A DNA stretch of 64,000 bases from Mycolicibacterium gilvum (lineage in GTDB: Bacteria; Actinomycetota; Actinomycetes; Mycobacteriales; Mycobacteriaceae). A model generated the notes under the pieces. That model worked only from the letters and a program-made list of their open reading frames with translations, did no database searches and was not told the DNA's origin. The stretch is from positions 62,001 to 126,000 of the forward strand of contig NZ_UGQM01000001.1 in the NCBI RefSeq assembly GCF_900454025.1. Reading direction: 5' to 3'. Position 1 is the stretch's first letter. Every line of letters begins with the position of its first letter. The position numbers and the translations under genes are program-made. Below are positions 1-7,522 of the stretch, piece after piece.

Positions 1-70
1 TGGGGCCCGGGGCATGCCCGGCACCGTCGCACTGTGTAACCGCCCGGGGGCGACACCTATTCCGCGTCCG

Positions 71-102
71 TCCGCCGCCGACCCCCCGAGACCGGCGGCG
101 GA
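71..102 (-). terminator. Hairpin downstream of whiB6
   Basis: Ten-base perfect inverted repeat (71-80 with 93-102) around a 12-base loop, starting seven bases past the whiB6 stop. It is GC-only with no U-tract, so terminator function is inferred from position. Bases 1-70 hold nothing I can assign; a reading frame closing at TAA 37-39 could be the tail of an upstream gene. Confidence 0.45.
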
Positions 103-108
103 CGGGGG

Positions 109-402
109 TCATGCGCTCTCGGCGTAGTACACGCGGCGTTCACCGACGGGGTAGCCGTTCTGCTCGGCCAAGGACTTCAGCTGCCGCAGCGCGAAGGTTC
201 GGCCGCGGCCGGCCTCGGGAACATAGATCCCGGCCCAGAGGCCCTCGGCGCGCGGTGACTCGTAGGCCTCGCGGGCGCACAGCCAGCGCCGGGGGCATGA
301 GCGGCAGATCGTCTTGGCGTCGTCGTCGGCGGTTGTCGTCCACCGCTCCGGATCCCGCGTGCACTCACCGATCGGCGTGTCGTCCCATGACTGTGCGTTC
401 AT
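109..402 (-). CDS. whiB6: WhiB6 iron-sulfur redox-responsive transcription factor
   Basis: A 97-residue WhiB-family protein, expected to hold a [4Fe-4S] cluster and regulate ESX-1 genes. The four cluster cysteines are visible at C14, C33, C36 and C42 (C-x2-C-x5-C core), followed by the family's glycine/tryptophan turn, here GLWAGI at 54-59. I chose ATG at 402, which has a good GGGAGG ribosome site, over the longer open frame to 546, which has no such site. It sits at the edge of the ESX-1 locus next to a divergent EspM-like regulator, as in M. tuberculosis (Rv3862c) and M. marinum, where whiB6 controls ESX-1 expression. Function here is inferred from family and context. Confidence 0.93.
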   Translation of the reverse strand: MNAQSWDDTPIGECTRDPERWTTTADDDAKTICRSCPRRWLCAREAYESPRAEGLWAGIYVPEAGRGRTFALRQLKSLAEQNGYPVGERRVYYAESA

Positions 403-750
403 TCGCTGTTCCTCCCCTGGTCTACCGGCGGGCCGTGTGCCGCGATGCGCACAACGTAACCACAAAACCGTAGCGATGCAACGGTAACTGCTTCGGAATA
501 GGCCACCCGTAGGTCGGGGGTGCGAGGACACACAACACAGAAACATGTGCTGACGTCGGAAAACAGCTTCTGGATCGAGATGCGACCCGCACCGGAAATT
601 CGTGCAGATTCACCGTTGCATTGGTACGGTATAGACCAGCGCGATGATGTAGTTTTGGTGCGGGTCCGCGCCAGGAATCGACGCTGAACCGTGAATACAA
701 AGCTCGGTACGATGACCGCACCGCACCAACCGCATGAGGGATTCCGGTAG
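403..750. promoter_or_regulatory. Divergent whiB6 / espM-like control region
   Basis: 348 bases without a gene between two divergent regulator genes, so it must hold promoters for both. In other mycobacteria this is where PhoP and EspM act on whiB6. A possible plus-strand -10 (TATAGA near 630-635) lies about 115 bases before the espM-like start. I could not identify a convincing operator by eye. Confidence 0.5.
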
Positions 751-1485
751 ATGACCAACGCCGAGCCGATCGACGAGTCGATCGGTGCACCGGACCCGGG
801 TATGGCCCGGGCGGGTGCCGCGGCGGCCGCGCGACGCCGTGAGCTCAACATCAGCCAGCGGAGTCTGGCGGCCGAAGGGATCATCAACGCCGGCGCGCTG
901 ATCGCGTTCGAGAAGGGCCGCAGCTGGCCCCGCGAGCGGACGAGGGCACGACTCGAGGACATCCTGCAGTGGCCGCCGGGCACCATCGCGGCGTTGCGCC
1001 GCGGTGAACCGGCCAAGGCGCCGGCCCCCGAGGTCCGCCCTCCGGCGAACGGAGACGAGGTGTCGCTGATCGCTCAGGCCGTCATCACCGCGGTCCATGC
1101 CTTCGGCTCGACCATCTCCACCCTGCCGCCCGCCGACGACGCGGCGTTCATCCCGAGGGTGACGGCGATCCTGTCCGATCTACGTCAGCTCGAGGCCGTC
1201 GCCGCCCGCGCCGCGCGGATCGGCCGCGTCACGCCGGCGCTGATCAAGGCGCTGAGCACGGTCCGCAGCCTGTACGACGACCTGATGCTGCGGGCCGCCG
1301 GCGCACCGCAGGCCGGTCTGGGGCACCGGCTGTACGCCGCACGCCGCGGAGCCAACCTCACCGTGCTCGAAACCGCGCAGGCCGCAGGCGTTTCCGAGCG
1401 GGCGATCGAACAGGCCGAGGCGGGGGAACCCGTCACCGCGAGCGAGGCCGACGCGATCGAGACGCTGGTCGGTCAGATCGCGTGA
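751..1485 (+). CDS. EspM-like regulator with two helix-turn-helix domains
   Basis: A 244-residue protein divergent from whiB6, the position of EspM (Rv3863 / M. marinum espM), a repressor of whiB6. The N-terminal part (about 25-87) reads as an XRE-like helix-turn-helix (R-rich start, NISQRSLAAEGI, then a second helix). The C-terminus (about 190-244) is a second XRE-like unit of the same layout (RRGANLTVLETAQAAGVSER). The middle (about 95-185) is helical and alanine-rich. It is clearly shorter than Rv3863 as I remember it (about 390 residues), so identity with EspM rests on position and the DNA-binding domain. The ATG at 751 has a GAGGG site ten bases upstream. Confidence 0.65.
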   Translation: MTNAEPIDESIGAPDPGMARAGAAAAARRRELNISQRSLAAEGIINAGALIAFEKGRSWPRERTRARLEDILQWPPGTIAALRRGEPAKAPAPEVRPPANGDEVSLIAQAVITAVHAFGSTISTLPPADDAAFIPRVTAILSDLRQLEAVAARAARIGRVTPALIKALSTVRSLYDDLMLRAAGAPQAGLGHRLYAARRGANLTVLETAQAAGVSERAIEQAEAGEPVTASEADAIETLVGQIA

Positions 1486-1494
1486 GCACCGGTC

Positions 1495-2640
1495 TCAGCG
1501 ACGCTGACGCGAGCGGTCGTCCTGGGTGGGAAAGAACGCGGCGAGCGCCGCGCACACCTCGACGAGCTTGCTCCGCGCCGTCCGCGACATCTGCGCCGTC
1601 CCGTCGATGACGCCCCCCGGTCGTAGGTGACCGTCGAACGGAACTTCGACCACCAGTTGACCGTGCCCGGAGAACTGTTGGGCGAGGACTCTTTTCGTCC
1701 GCTTGTCGGCGTGCCCATCCGAATCGTTGAGGACGACCACGGTGTGTTGCAGCAGTGTCGTCATCCCTCTGGCCACCAGCCAGTCCAGGGTCTGCCCGGC
1801 GGCCGCGGCACCGTCGACCCACGGTGAGGACACCACCACCAGCGCGTCGAGATCGCGCAACACCTCCTCGGTGACCGGTGAATCCATCGTGGAGCTGCAA
1901 TCCACGACCGTGATGGTGAAGTAGCGGTCCAGGCGGGCCGTCGCCTCGCGGTAGACAGCGGCATCGAGCACCCGGCGCCGGGCCGGGCTCTCCTCGCCGG
2001 CCAGGACGAAAAGGCCGGCGGCGTTGCTGCCCAGGTGATGACGGATGTCGGCGAACGTCTCCAGGTACTGGTCGGCCGTGAGTTCCCAGAACGAATGCCG
2101 GGCCCGCGGGTCCACCCGGCTGCCGAGCTTGCCGAACGCGGTGTCGGCGTCGACGGCGACCACGCGGTCGTCGTGGCGCAGTTCGGCGAACAGCGACCCG
2201 ATGCACGCCGAGACCGTGGTCTTGCCGACCCCGCCCTTGCCCATCACGCCGACCTTGAAGTGTCCGCGCAGCGGTGCGCGGATGGCGGCCTCCAGCGCGG
2301 CCGATCGGCGTTCCTCGGGCGACGGGCCGACGTTGACCAGTCCGAACGTGGCCTTCAACAGTGCGAGCCGCCAGCCGTGACCGGGTAGGGGCTTGCGGCT
2401 CGGAACGAGGTCGGCGGGCCGGATACGGTCGGTGTACGTCGACGGCTGCGGCGGGACCGGTTGGTGACCCTGTGGCCGGGGATGGTCCGGCCACGGTGGT
2501 CGCGGCGGGTAACCGGGCGCAGGGGCCGGCACCGGACGCGTCGGCGGCGTCCAGTCCTGCGGTGGTTGCGGGTTGGGCTGACGGAACATCCCTCCGGGGC
2601 GTTCCTGGTCGGGCCGCTGCGGCACCTCGCGGTCGGTCAC
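1495..2640 (-). CDS. MinD/ParA-like ATPase, EspI-related
   Basis: A 381-residue protein with a proline-rich N-terminus (about 10-75) and a SIMIBI-class ATPase domain carrying a deviant Walker A (KGGVGKTT, K135-T142) and later VVAVDADT and VVDCSST motifs. It shares its layout with EspI further along the locus: proline-rich head, a W-R-L-x-LL segment, then the P-loop. Related mycobacterial proteins include Rv3860 and Rv3876. The start is uncertain: GTG 2640 gives the most complete N-terminus but a weak ribosome site; ATG 2589 has GGAGGG directly against it. It occupies the place where espE and espF normally sit. A role in ESX-1 energetics or regulation is inferred only. Confidence 0.75.
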   Translation of the reverse strand: MTDREVPQRPDQERPGGMFRQPNPQPPQDWTPPTRPVPAPAPGYPPRPPWPDHPRPQGHQPVPPQPSTYTDRIRPADLVPSRKPLPGHGWRLALLKATFGLVNVGPSPEERRSAALEAAIRAPLRGHFKVGVMGKGGVGKTTVSACIGSLFAELRHDDRVVAVDADTAFGKLGSRVDPRARHSFWELTADQYLETFADIRHHLGSNAAGLFVLAGEESPARRRVLDAAVYREATARLDRYFTITVVDCSSTMDSPVTEEVLRDLDALVVVSSPWVDGAAAAGQTLDWLVARGMTTLLQHTVVVLNDSDGHADKRTKRVLAQQFSGHGQLVVEVPFDGHLRPGGVIDGTAQMSRTARSKLVEVCAALAAFFPTQDDRSRQRR

Positions 2641-2941
2641 CCGGCCAGGGTAGCGCCACTGCCTTGACAGCAAACAAATCGTGCCGGGCGGACGGTAGGT
2701 TGACGGGTGAGCGCGGCGGGGCCGGCTCCGAGGGTGCCCGGCGGTCGGGCCGATGAGCTGCATATCTGATCGATCACGGTACCTCTCGTTGCTGTGTACG
2801 AATATCAGGACTACACAGCGCATTATTGGCATTGCCTACGCCGGTGCATTCCTGCGGACAGGACACCCGAAAAGGTGAGAAATTAGTGTCAGGACCTGCC
2901 CGTTCACGCTGGTACAGTCCCGTGAGGAAGGGGTGTGACGC
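2641..2941. promoter_or_regulatory. Divergent promoter region before the espG1 operon
   Basis: About 300 bases with no credible gene between the MinD-like gene and the espG1 leader. It holds an 8-base inverted repeat (2791-2798 with 2812-2819, GCTGTGTA / TACACAGC, 13-base spacer) and a -10-like TACAGT at 2913-2918. The strong purine run GAGGAAGGGG at 2924-2933 is the ribosome site for the leader frame. Confidence 0.5.
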
Positions 2942-3013
2942 ATGACGCGGTTCGACGGCCCGCACGGGTTCGGCAAAGTAAAAAGCCCGTCCGCTGTGGG
3001 CGGTACCGGATGA
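2942..3013 (+). CDS. 23-codon leader ORF coupled to espG1
   Basis: ATG at 2942 follows the best ribosome site in the area (GAGGAAGG, 2924-2931). The frame runs 23 codons (starts MTRFDGPHGF, ends SAVGGTG) and stops with TGA at 3011-3013. That stop overlaps the chosen espG1 ATG as ATGA, the geometry of translational coupling seen throughout this operon. espG1's own ATG lacks a clear ribosome site, which supports coupling. I recognise no family. The alternative is that espG1 starts at GTG 2935, in which case this frame is accidental. Confidence 0.45.
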   Translation: MTRFDGPHGFGKVKSPSAVGGTG

Positions 3014-3861
3014 CGACACCGCTCTTCGCGGACGGCGAGCCCACCCACTACGACGACGTGGTGGGTGTCGAGCTCACGATCGACGGGATGCTCGTGGTCG
3101 CCGACCTGCTCCATCTCGTCGACTTCCCACTGGCCTTGGGCATCCGCCCCAACATCCCGTACGAGGAGCAGCGCAAGGTCGTCTGGGATCAGGTCACCCA
3201 CGATCTGACCGCGCAGGGCATTCTGACGGCGTACGGCGACCCGCACCCCGAGGTCGCGGCGATGGTCGACGCGCTCAGTCGAGCCGACCGCACGCTCGAC
3301 TGCCGCTGGTGGCGCCGCGACGTCGGAGGCAAGATGGTGCGCTTCGTGGTGTGCCGCAAAGGGAAGCGGCACGTGGTCGCCGCGCGCGACGACGACATGC
3401 TGGTGCTGCAGCGGGTCGCACCGCAGATCGGTCTCGCCGCGATGGTCAACGTTGTCATCGGCGCCGGCGCACCCGCGAATGTGGAACCGCTGACCGGTCT
3501 CGCCACCGAACTGGCCCAAGCCCGTTCCGCCGAGCAACTCGGCCGGTACGGCCAACCGCCGCATTCGGCGAAGGTCTACGCCGAGGCGAGTGCGTCGCCC
3601 GACAGTTGGGTCGAGATCACCGCCAACGAGCGGCATCCCGGCGGCACGTACTCCCAGGCGGGTGTCGGCGCCGGCGTCCTGGACTCGTCCCACGGCAGGA
3701 TCGTGTCGATCCCGAGGCGCGTGAACGGTGAACTGTACGGAAGTTTCCTACCGGGGACTCCGGAGAATCTGCAGCGCGCGCTCGACGGTCTGATCGAATT
3801 CCTGCCGTCCGCAACGTGGTTCGAGCATCAGGACGCCGCCGAGGGCTCCGTCAACGATTGA
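3010..3861 (+). CDS. espG1: EspG1, ESX-1 PE/PPE-specific chaperone
   Basis: A 283-residue cytosolic chaperone that in ESX systems binds the PPE partner of PE/PPE heterodimers and brings it to the secretion machine; the expected client here is PE35/PPE68. The sequence matches EspG1 throughout as I know it: VVGVELTIDGML near the start, LHLVDFPLALGIRPNIP, DLTAQG, RWWRRDVGG, VAPQIGLA and GELYGSFLPGTPENL near the end. The length equals M. tuberculosis EspG1 (283). I chose ATG 3010 because homology begins there; GTG 2935 would add 25 residues. It is the first structural gene of the ESX-1 operon and is followed by espH after 17 bases. Confidence 0.93.
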   Translation: MTTPLFADGEPTHYDDVVGVELTIDGMLVVADLLHLVDFPLALGIRPNIPYEEQRKVVWDQVTHDLTAQGILTAYGDPHPEVAAMVDALSRADRTLDCRWWRRDVGGKMVRFVVCRKGKRHVVAARDDDMLVLQRVAPQIGLAAMVNVVIGAGAPANVEPLTGLATELAQARSAEQLGRYGQPPHSAKVYAEASASPDSWVEITANERHPGGTYSQAGVGAGVLDSSHGRIVSIPRRVNGELYGSFLPGTPENLQRALDGLIEFLPSATWFEHQDAAEGSVND

Positions 3862-3878
3862 GAAAGGCGCACGACACC

Positions 3879-4316
3879 GTGGTCACTCCCCCGCCCGGTC
3901 CCTACGCCTCGTCAGAGTTCGACGAGGACGGGGACCACTACGATCCGGCGGCGCTGGACCTGCGCTCCCAGGTCGACGACGGGGAGATGCCGATGTTCAC
4001 CGTCACCAACCCGCCGGGAACGGTGTCCGTGACGACCTGGCTGGACGGGCGTGTGCGCGACGTCGCACTCTCACGTCACGCCGCGGTGCTCAGCGAGATC
4101 GCACTGGCCGACGAGATCGTCGTCATCGCAGGCCTCGCCACGCAGGACGCGAGATCCGCGCAGTACACCGTGATGTTCGACGGTATGCGCGAGCACGGAC
4201 ACGACACCGTCACCACCCGGGACTTCCTGACCCGGGATCTGCATCTGCCCAGCCCAGAACAGGCCCGGGCCGCCCGTGCCGAGCTGTTCACGACCCGTTA
4301 CGCAGGTGAGGAATGA
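3879..4316 (+). CDS. espH: EspH, ESX-1 secretion-associated protein
   Basis: A 145-residue acidic protein (M. tuberculosis EspH has 183). The N-terminus is disordered and Asp-rich. The conserved core begins MFTVTNPPGTVSVTTWLDGRV, continues with LADEIVVIAGLA and ends in LPSPEQARAARAELFTTRY, matching EspH. GTG 3879 follows GAGAAAGG at 3860-3867. Its stop overlaps the eccA1 start as ATGA. In M. marinum EspH acts as a chaperone for the EspE/EspF substrates, and those genes are missing from their usual place here, so its client in this organism is an open question. Confidence 0.88.
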   Translation: MVTPPPGPYASSEFDEDGDHYDPAALDLRSQVDDGEMPMFTVTNPPGTVSVTTWLDGRVRDVALSRHAAVLSEIALADEIVVIAGLATQDARSAQYTVMFDGMREHGHDTVTTRDFLTRDLHLPSPEQARAARAELFTTRYAGEE

Positions 4317-6037
4317 CCGAACATCTGGCAAGCGTCTTCGGCACCGCCGTGGGACTGCTGCCCACCGCGCAGGCCAAGTCGCTCGAACTGTTCACCGAGA
4401 TCACGACGTTCGACGAGACCGCCTGTGACGCCTGGGTGGGGCGGATCCGCTGCGGCGACACCGACCGCGTCACGATGTTCCGAGCCTGGTACTCGCGCAA
4501 CAACTTCGGCCAGCTCGCCAGCGCCGCGGAGATGTCGATGAACAGCCTGGGCGCCAGGGTGCCGATAGGCGGAATGTTCGGCGACATCACGTATCCGGTG
4601 AACTCGCCGCTGGCCATCACGCTGAGCTTCGCGGTCAGCGAGGCGGCCGTCGGCAACTACGCGGATGCGATCGAAGCCCTGGAAGGGGCGCCGGCGTCCG
4701 GCGGCGAACATCTGGTGTCCTGGGTGAAGGCCGTCATCTACGCCGCGGCCGAACGCTGGACCGATGTCGTCGACGAGGTGCGCACCGCTGCGGCGTCGTG
4801 GCCGGACAAGTTCCTGGTGGGCGCCGCACTCGTCGCGCACGGTGTGGCCGCGGCCAACCTCGGCCTGTTCACCGAGGCCGAGCGGCTTCTGGTGGAGGCC
4901 AATTCGGGCCCTGCGGGCCAGGCCTGCAGCCGGGTGATCGCGTGGTATTCGGCGATGGCCTACCGCGGACTCGGCAACGAAGAGGCCGCGGTGCGTCTGC
5001 TCGAGTGGCTTCAAGCCTCCCATCCGACGCCTGAAGTCGCTGCCGCGCTGAAGGATCCGGGGTTCCGGTTGCAGACGACATCGGGGGAGAAGATCGCCTC
5101 GCGCCGAGACCCTTGGGATCCCGACAGCGCGGAGGCGGACAACTCGGGGCGGGAGACGCTGCTGGCCGAGGCGCAGTCCGAACTGGACCGCCAGATCGGA
5201 CTGACCCGCGTCAAGGAGCAGATCGAGCGATACCGGGCGGCCACGCAGATGGCGAAAGTGCGCGCGGCCAGGGGAATGAAGGTCGCCCAGGCGTCCAAGC
5301 ACATGATCTTCACCGGTCCGCCCGGCACCGGAAAGACGACGATCGCGCGGGTGGTGGCCAACATCCTGGCGGGCCTCGGGGTGATCGGTGAGCCCAAACT
5401 GATCGAGACGTCCCGCAAGGATTTCGTCGCCGAGTACGAGGGACAGTCCGCGGTCAAGACCGCACGCACCATCGATCGGGCCATGGACGGGGTCCTGTTC
5501 ATCGACGAGGCGTACACACTCGTGCAGGAGCGCGACGGGCGCGCCGATCCGTTCGGCACCGAGGCCCTCGACACACTGCTGGCCCGGATGGAGAACGACA
5601 GGGACAGGCTCGTGGTCATCATCGCCGGCTACAGCAACGACATCGACCGCCTGCTGGAGAGCAACGACGGACTGCGGTCGAGGTTCGCGACCCGCATCGA
5701 GTTCGAGCCCTATGCACCGCAGGAGATCGTCGACATCGCCAAAGTCATTGCCGCCGGCAATGACTCGAGCCTCAGCGAGGACGCCGCCAAGCACGTCCTG
5801 GAAGCCGCGACACTGTTGACGCAGAGCACGTCCAACGGCAAACCTGCGCTCGACGTCGCCGGCAACGGCCGCTACGCGCGCCAACTGGTCGAGGCGGGCG
5901 AGCAGAACCGGGACATGCGGCTGTCCCGCTCGCTGGATTTCGACAACCTCGACGTCGAGACGCTCAGCGAGATCACCGGCGACGACATCGCGGCGGCCAT
6001 CGCCTCGGTGCACGCCCGACTGAACATCAGCGGGTGA
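4313..6037 (+). CDS. eccA1: EccA1, cytosolic AAA+ ATPase of ESX-1
   Basis: 574 residues, the usual EccA1 length. The N-terminal half (about 1-270) is the TPR-like helical domain. The C-terminal AAA+ domain has Walker A GPPGTGKT at 335-342, Walker B VLFIDEAY at 394-401 and the GLRSRF arginine-finger segment. EccA1 is a CbxX/CfqX-type AAA+ protein thought to remodel or release chaperone-substrate complexes before secretion. It starts inside the espH stop (ATGA) and is followed after three bases by eccB1, so it belongs to one translationally coupled operon. Confidence 0.95.
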   Translation: MTEHLASVFGTAVGLLPTAQAKSLELFTEITTFDETACDAWVGRIRCGDTDRVTMFRAWYSRNNFGQLASAAEMSMNSLGARVPIGGMFGDITYPVNSPLAITLSFAVSEAAVGNYADAIEALEGAPASGGEHLVSWVKAVIYAAAERWTDVVDEVRTAAASWPDKFLVGAALVAHGVAAANLGLFTEAERLLVEANSGPAGQACSRVIAWYSAMAYRGLGNEEAAVRLLEWLQASHPTPEVAAALKDPGFRLQTTSGEKIASRRDPWDPDSAEADNSGRETLLAEAQSELDRQIGLTRVKEQIERYRAATQMAKVRAARGMKVAQASKHMIFTGPPGTGKTTIARVVANILAGLGVIGEPKLIETSRKDFVAEYEGQSAVKTARTIDRAMDGVLFIDEAYTLVQERDGRADPFGTEALDTLLARMENDRDRLVVIIAGYSNDIDRLLESNDGLRSRFATRIEFEPYAPQEIVDIAKVIAAGNDSSLSEDAAKHVLEAATLLTQSTSNGKPALDVAGNGRYARQLVEAGEQNRDMRLSRSLDFDNLDVETLSEITGDDIAAAIASVHARLNISG

Positions 6038-6040
6038 CCC

Positions 6041-7522
6041 GTGGCAGGTTTCCGGCTCACCACCAAGGTGCAGGTCAGTGGATGGCGCTTTCTGCTGCGT
6101 CGTGTCGAGCATGCGATCGTCCGGCGCGACACACGCATGTTCGACGATCCGCTGCAGTTCTACAGCCGCGCCGTGTCGGCGGGCATCGTGATCGCGGTCC
6201 TGATCTGTCTGGGCGCGGTGCTGCTGGCCTACTTCAAACCGTTGGGTAAGCGCGGTGACGACACGCTTCTGGTGGACCGCACGACGAATCAGCTCTATCT
6301 GGTGCTGCCGGACAGCAGCCAGTTGCGGCCCGTCTACAACCTGACCTCGGCCCGACTCATCCTCGGAGAAGGCAAGACGCCCGTCGCGGTGAAGTCCGAT
6401 GAGCTCGACAGGATGCCGAAGGGCCTGCCCGTCGGGATCCCGGGCGCCCCGTACGCGACGGCGGTCTCTGCGTTTTCGGAATCCCAATGGAGCCTGTGCG
6501 ATACCGTCGTCAAACCCGACAGCGTCGCGCCGGCGGTCGAATCCTCGGTGCTGGTGACCCCGTTGGCCCTGGACGCTTCCGTCGGTGCGATGCGCCCCGA
6601 GCAGGGCATGCTGGTGACCTATAAGGACCGGACGTGGCTGGTCACCCCGCAGGGACGCCATCTGATCGACATGGCCGACCGTGCCGTAACCTCCGCGGTC
6701 GGTATCCCGGTGACCGCCAGGGCGGCGCCGATATCGGAAGGCCTGTTCAACGCCCTGCCGGACGAGGGTCCGTGGCGGCTGCCCGACATCCCCGGCGCAG
6801 GGACGCCCAACACAGTGGGTCTGCCACCGGCGCTGGTGATCGGGTCGGTGTTCGTGACCGTCACCGACATGGGTGAGCAGACTGATGAACAGGGTTACGT
6901 CGTGCTGCCCAGCGGGGTTGCGAAGGTCAACAGCACCACCGCTGCTGCGTTGCGGGCCACCAACTCCTACGGGTTGATCGAGCCGCCGTCGATGGAGTCC
7001 AGCGTGGTGGCGCGGATACCCGAGCAGGTGTACACCTCGCCGTTGCCCGACCGGCCGATGGATGTGCTCGGGCGGCAAGAGGTTCCGACGCTGTGCTGGT
7101 CCTGGCAGCGCGTCGCCGGCGACCAGGCGCCGAAGATGACGGTGATCGCCGGGAGACGGCTGCCGCTGCCACCGTCTGCCCTGGCGACGGGAATCGACCA
7201 GATCTCCGGGGATGCGACGGTATACGTCGACGGAGGGCAGTACATCCAATTGCAGTCCCCCGAGCCGAGATACGGCGAGAACCTCTACTACATCGATCCG
7301 CAGGGTGTCCGGTACGGGCTGCCGGATCAGGAGACCGCGGCGCGACTCGGGCTGAGCGCACCGCGCACCGCACCCTGGGAGGTGGTGAGTCTGCTGGTCG
7401 ACGGACCGGTGCTGTCGCAACAGGCGGCGCTGATCGAACACGACACTCTGCCGCCGAATCCCCACCCGCGCAGGGCCGGTGGCGGCGCCGCCGCACCGGC
7501 GACTCTTGGAGGCGGAGGATGA
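6041..7522 (+). CDS. eccB1: EccB1, ESX-1 membrane channel component
   Basis: 493 residues with one transmembrane helix at about 46-66 after a basic N-terminus ([19 protein letters not shown]), then a large periplasmic domain. Two conserved cysteines (C153, C352) are placed to form the EccB disulfide. The C-terminal tail is proline/glycine-rich. EccB is one of the four conserved membrane proteins of type VII systems, with EccC, EccD and EccE. The start is GTG 6041, three bases after eccA1. The stop overlaps the eccCa1 ATG. Confidence 0.95.
   Translation: MAGFRLTTKVQVSGWRFLLRRVEHAIVRRDTRMFDDPLQFYSRAVSAGIVIAVLICLGAVLLAYFKPLGKRGDDTLLVDRTTNQLYLVLPDSSQLRPVYNLTSARLILGEGKTPVAVKSDELDRMPKGLPVGIPGAPYATAVSAFSESQWSLCDTVVKPDSVAPAVESSVLVTPLALDASVGAMRPEQGMLVTYKDRTWLVTPQGRHLIDMADRAVTSAVGIPVTARAAPISEGLFNALPDEGPWRLPDIPGAGTPNTVGLPPALVIGSVFVTVTDMGEQTDEQGYVVLPSGVAKVNSTTAAALRATNSYGLIEPPSMESSVVARIPEQVYTSPLPDRPMDVLGRQEVPTLCWSWQRVAGDQAPKMTVIAGRRLPLPPSALATGIDQISGDATVYVDGGQYIQLQSPEPRYGENLYYIDPQGVRYGLPDQETAARLGLSAPRTAPWEVVSLLVDGPVLSQQAALIEHDTLPPNPHPRRAGGGAAAPATLGGGG

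Noticed and set aside
1..70. Possible tail of an upstream gene ending at TAA 37-39
   Set aside because: Only a dozen codons are visible and none is recognisable.
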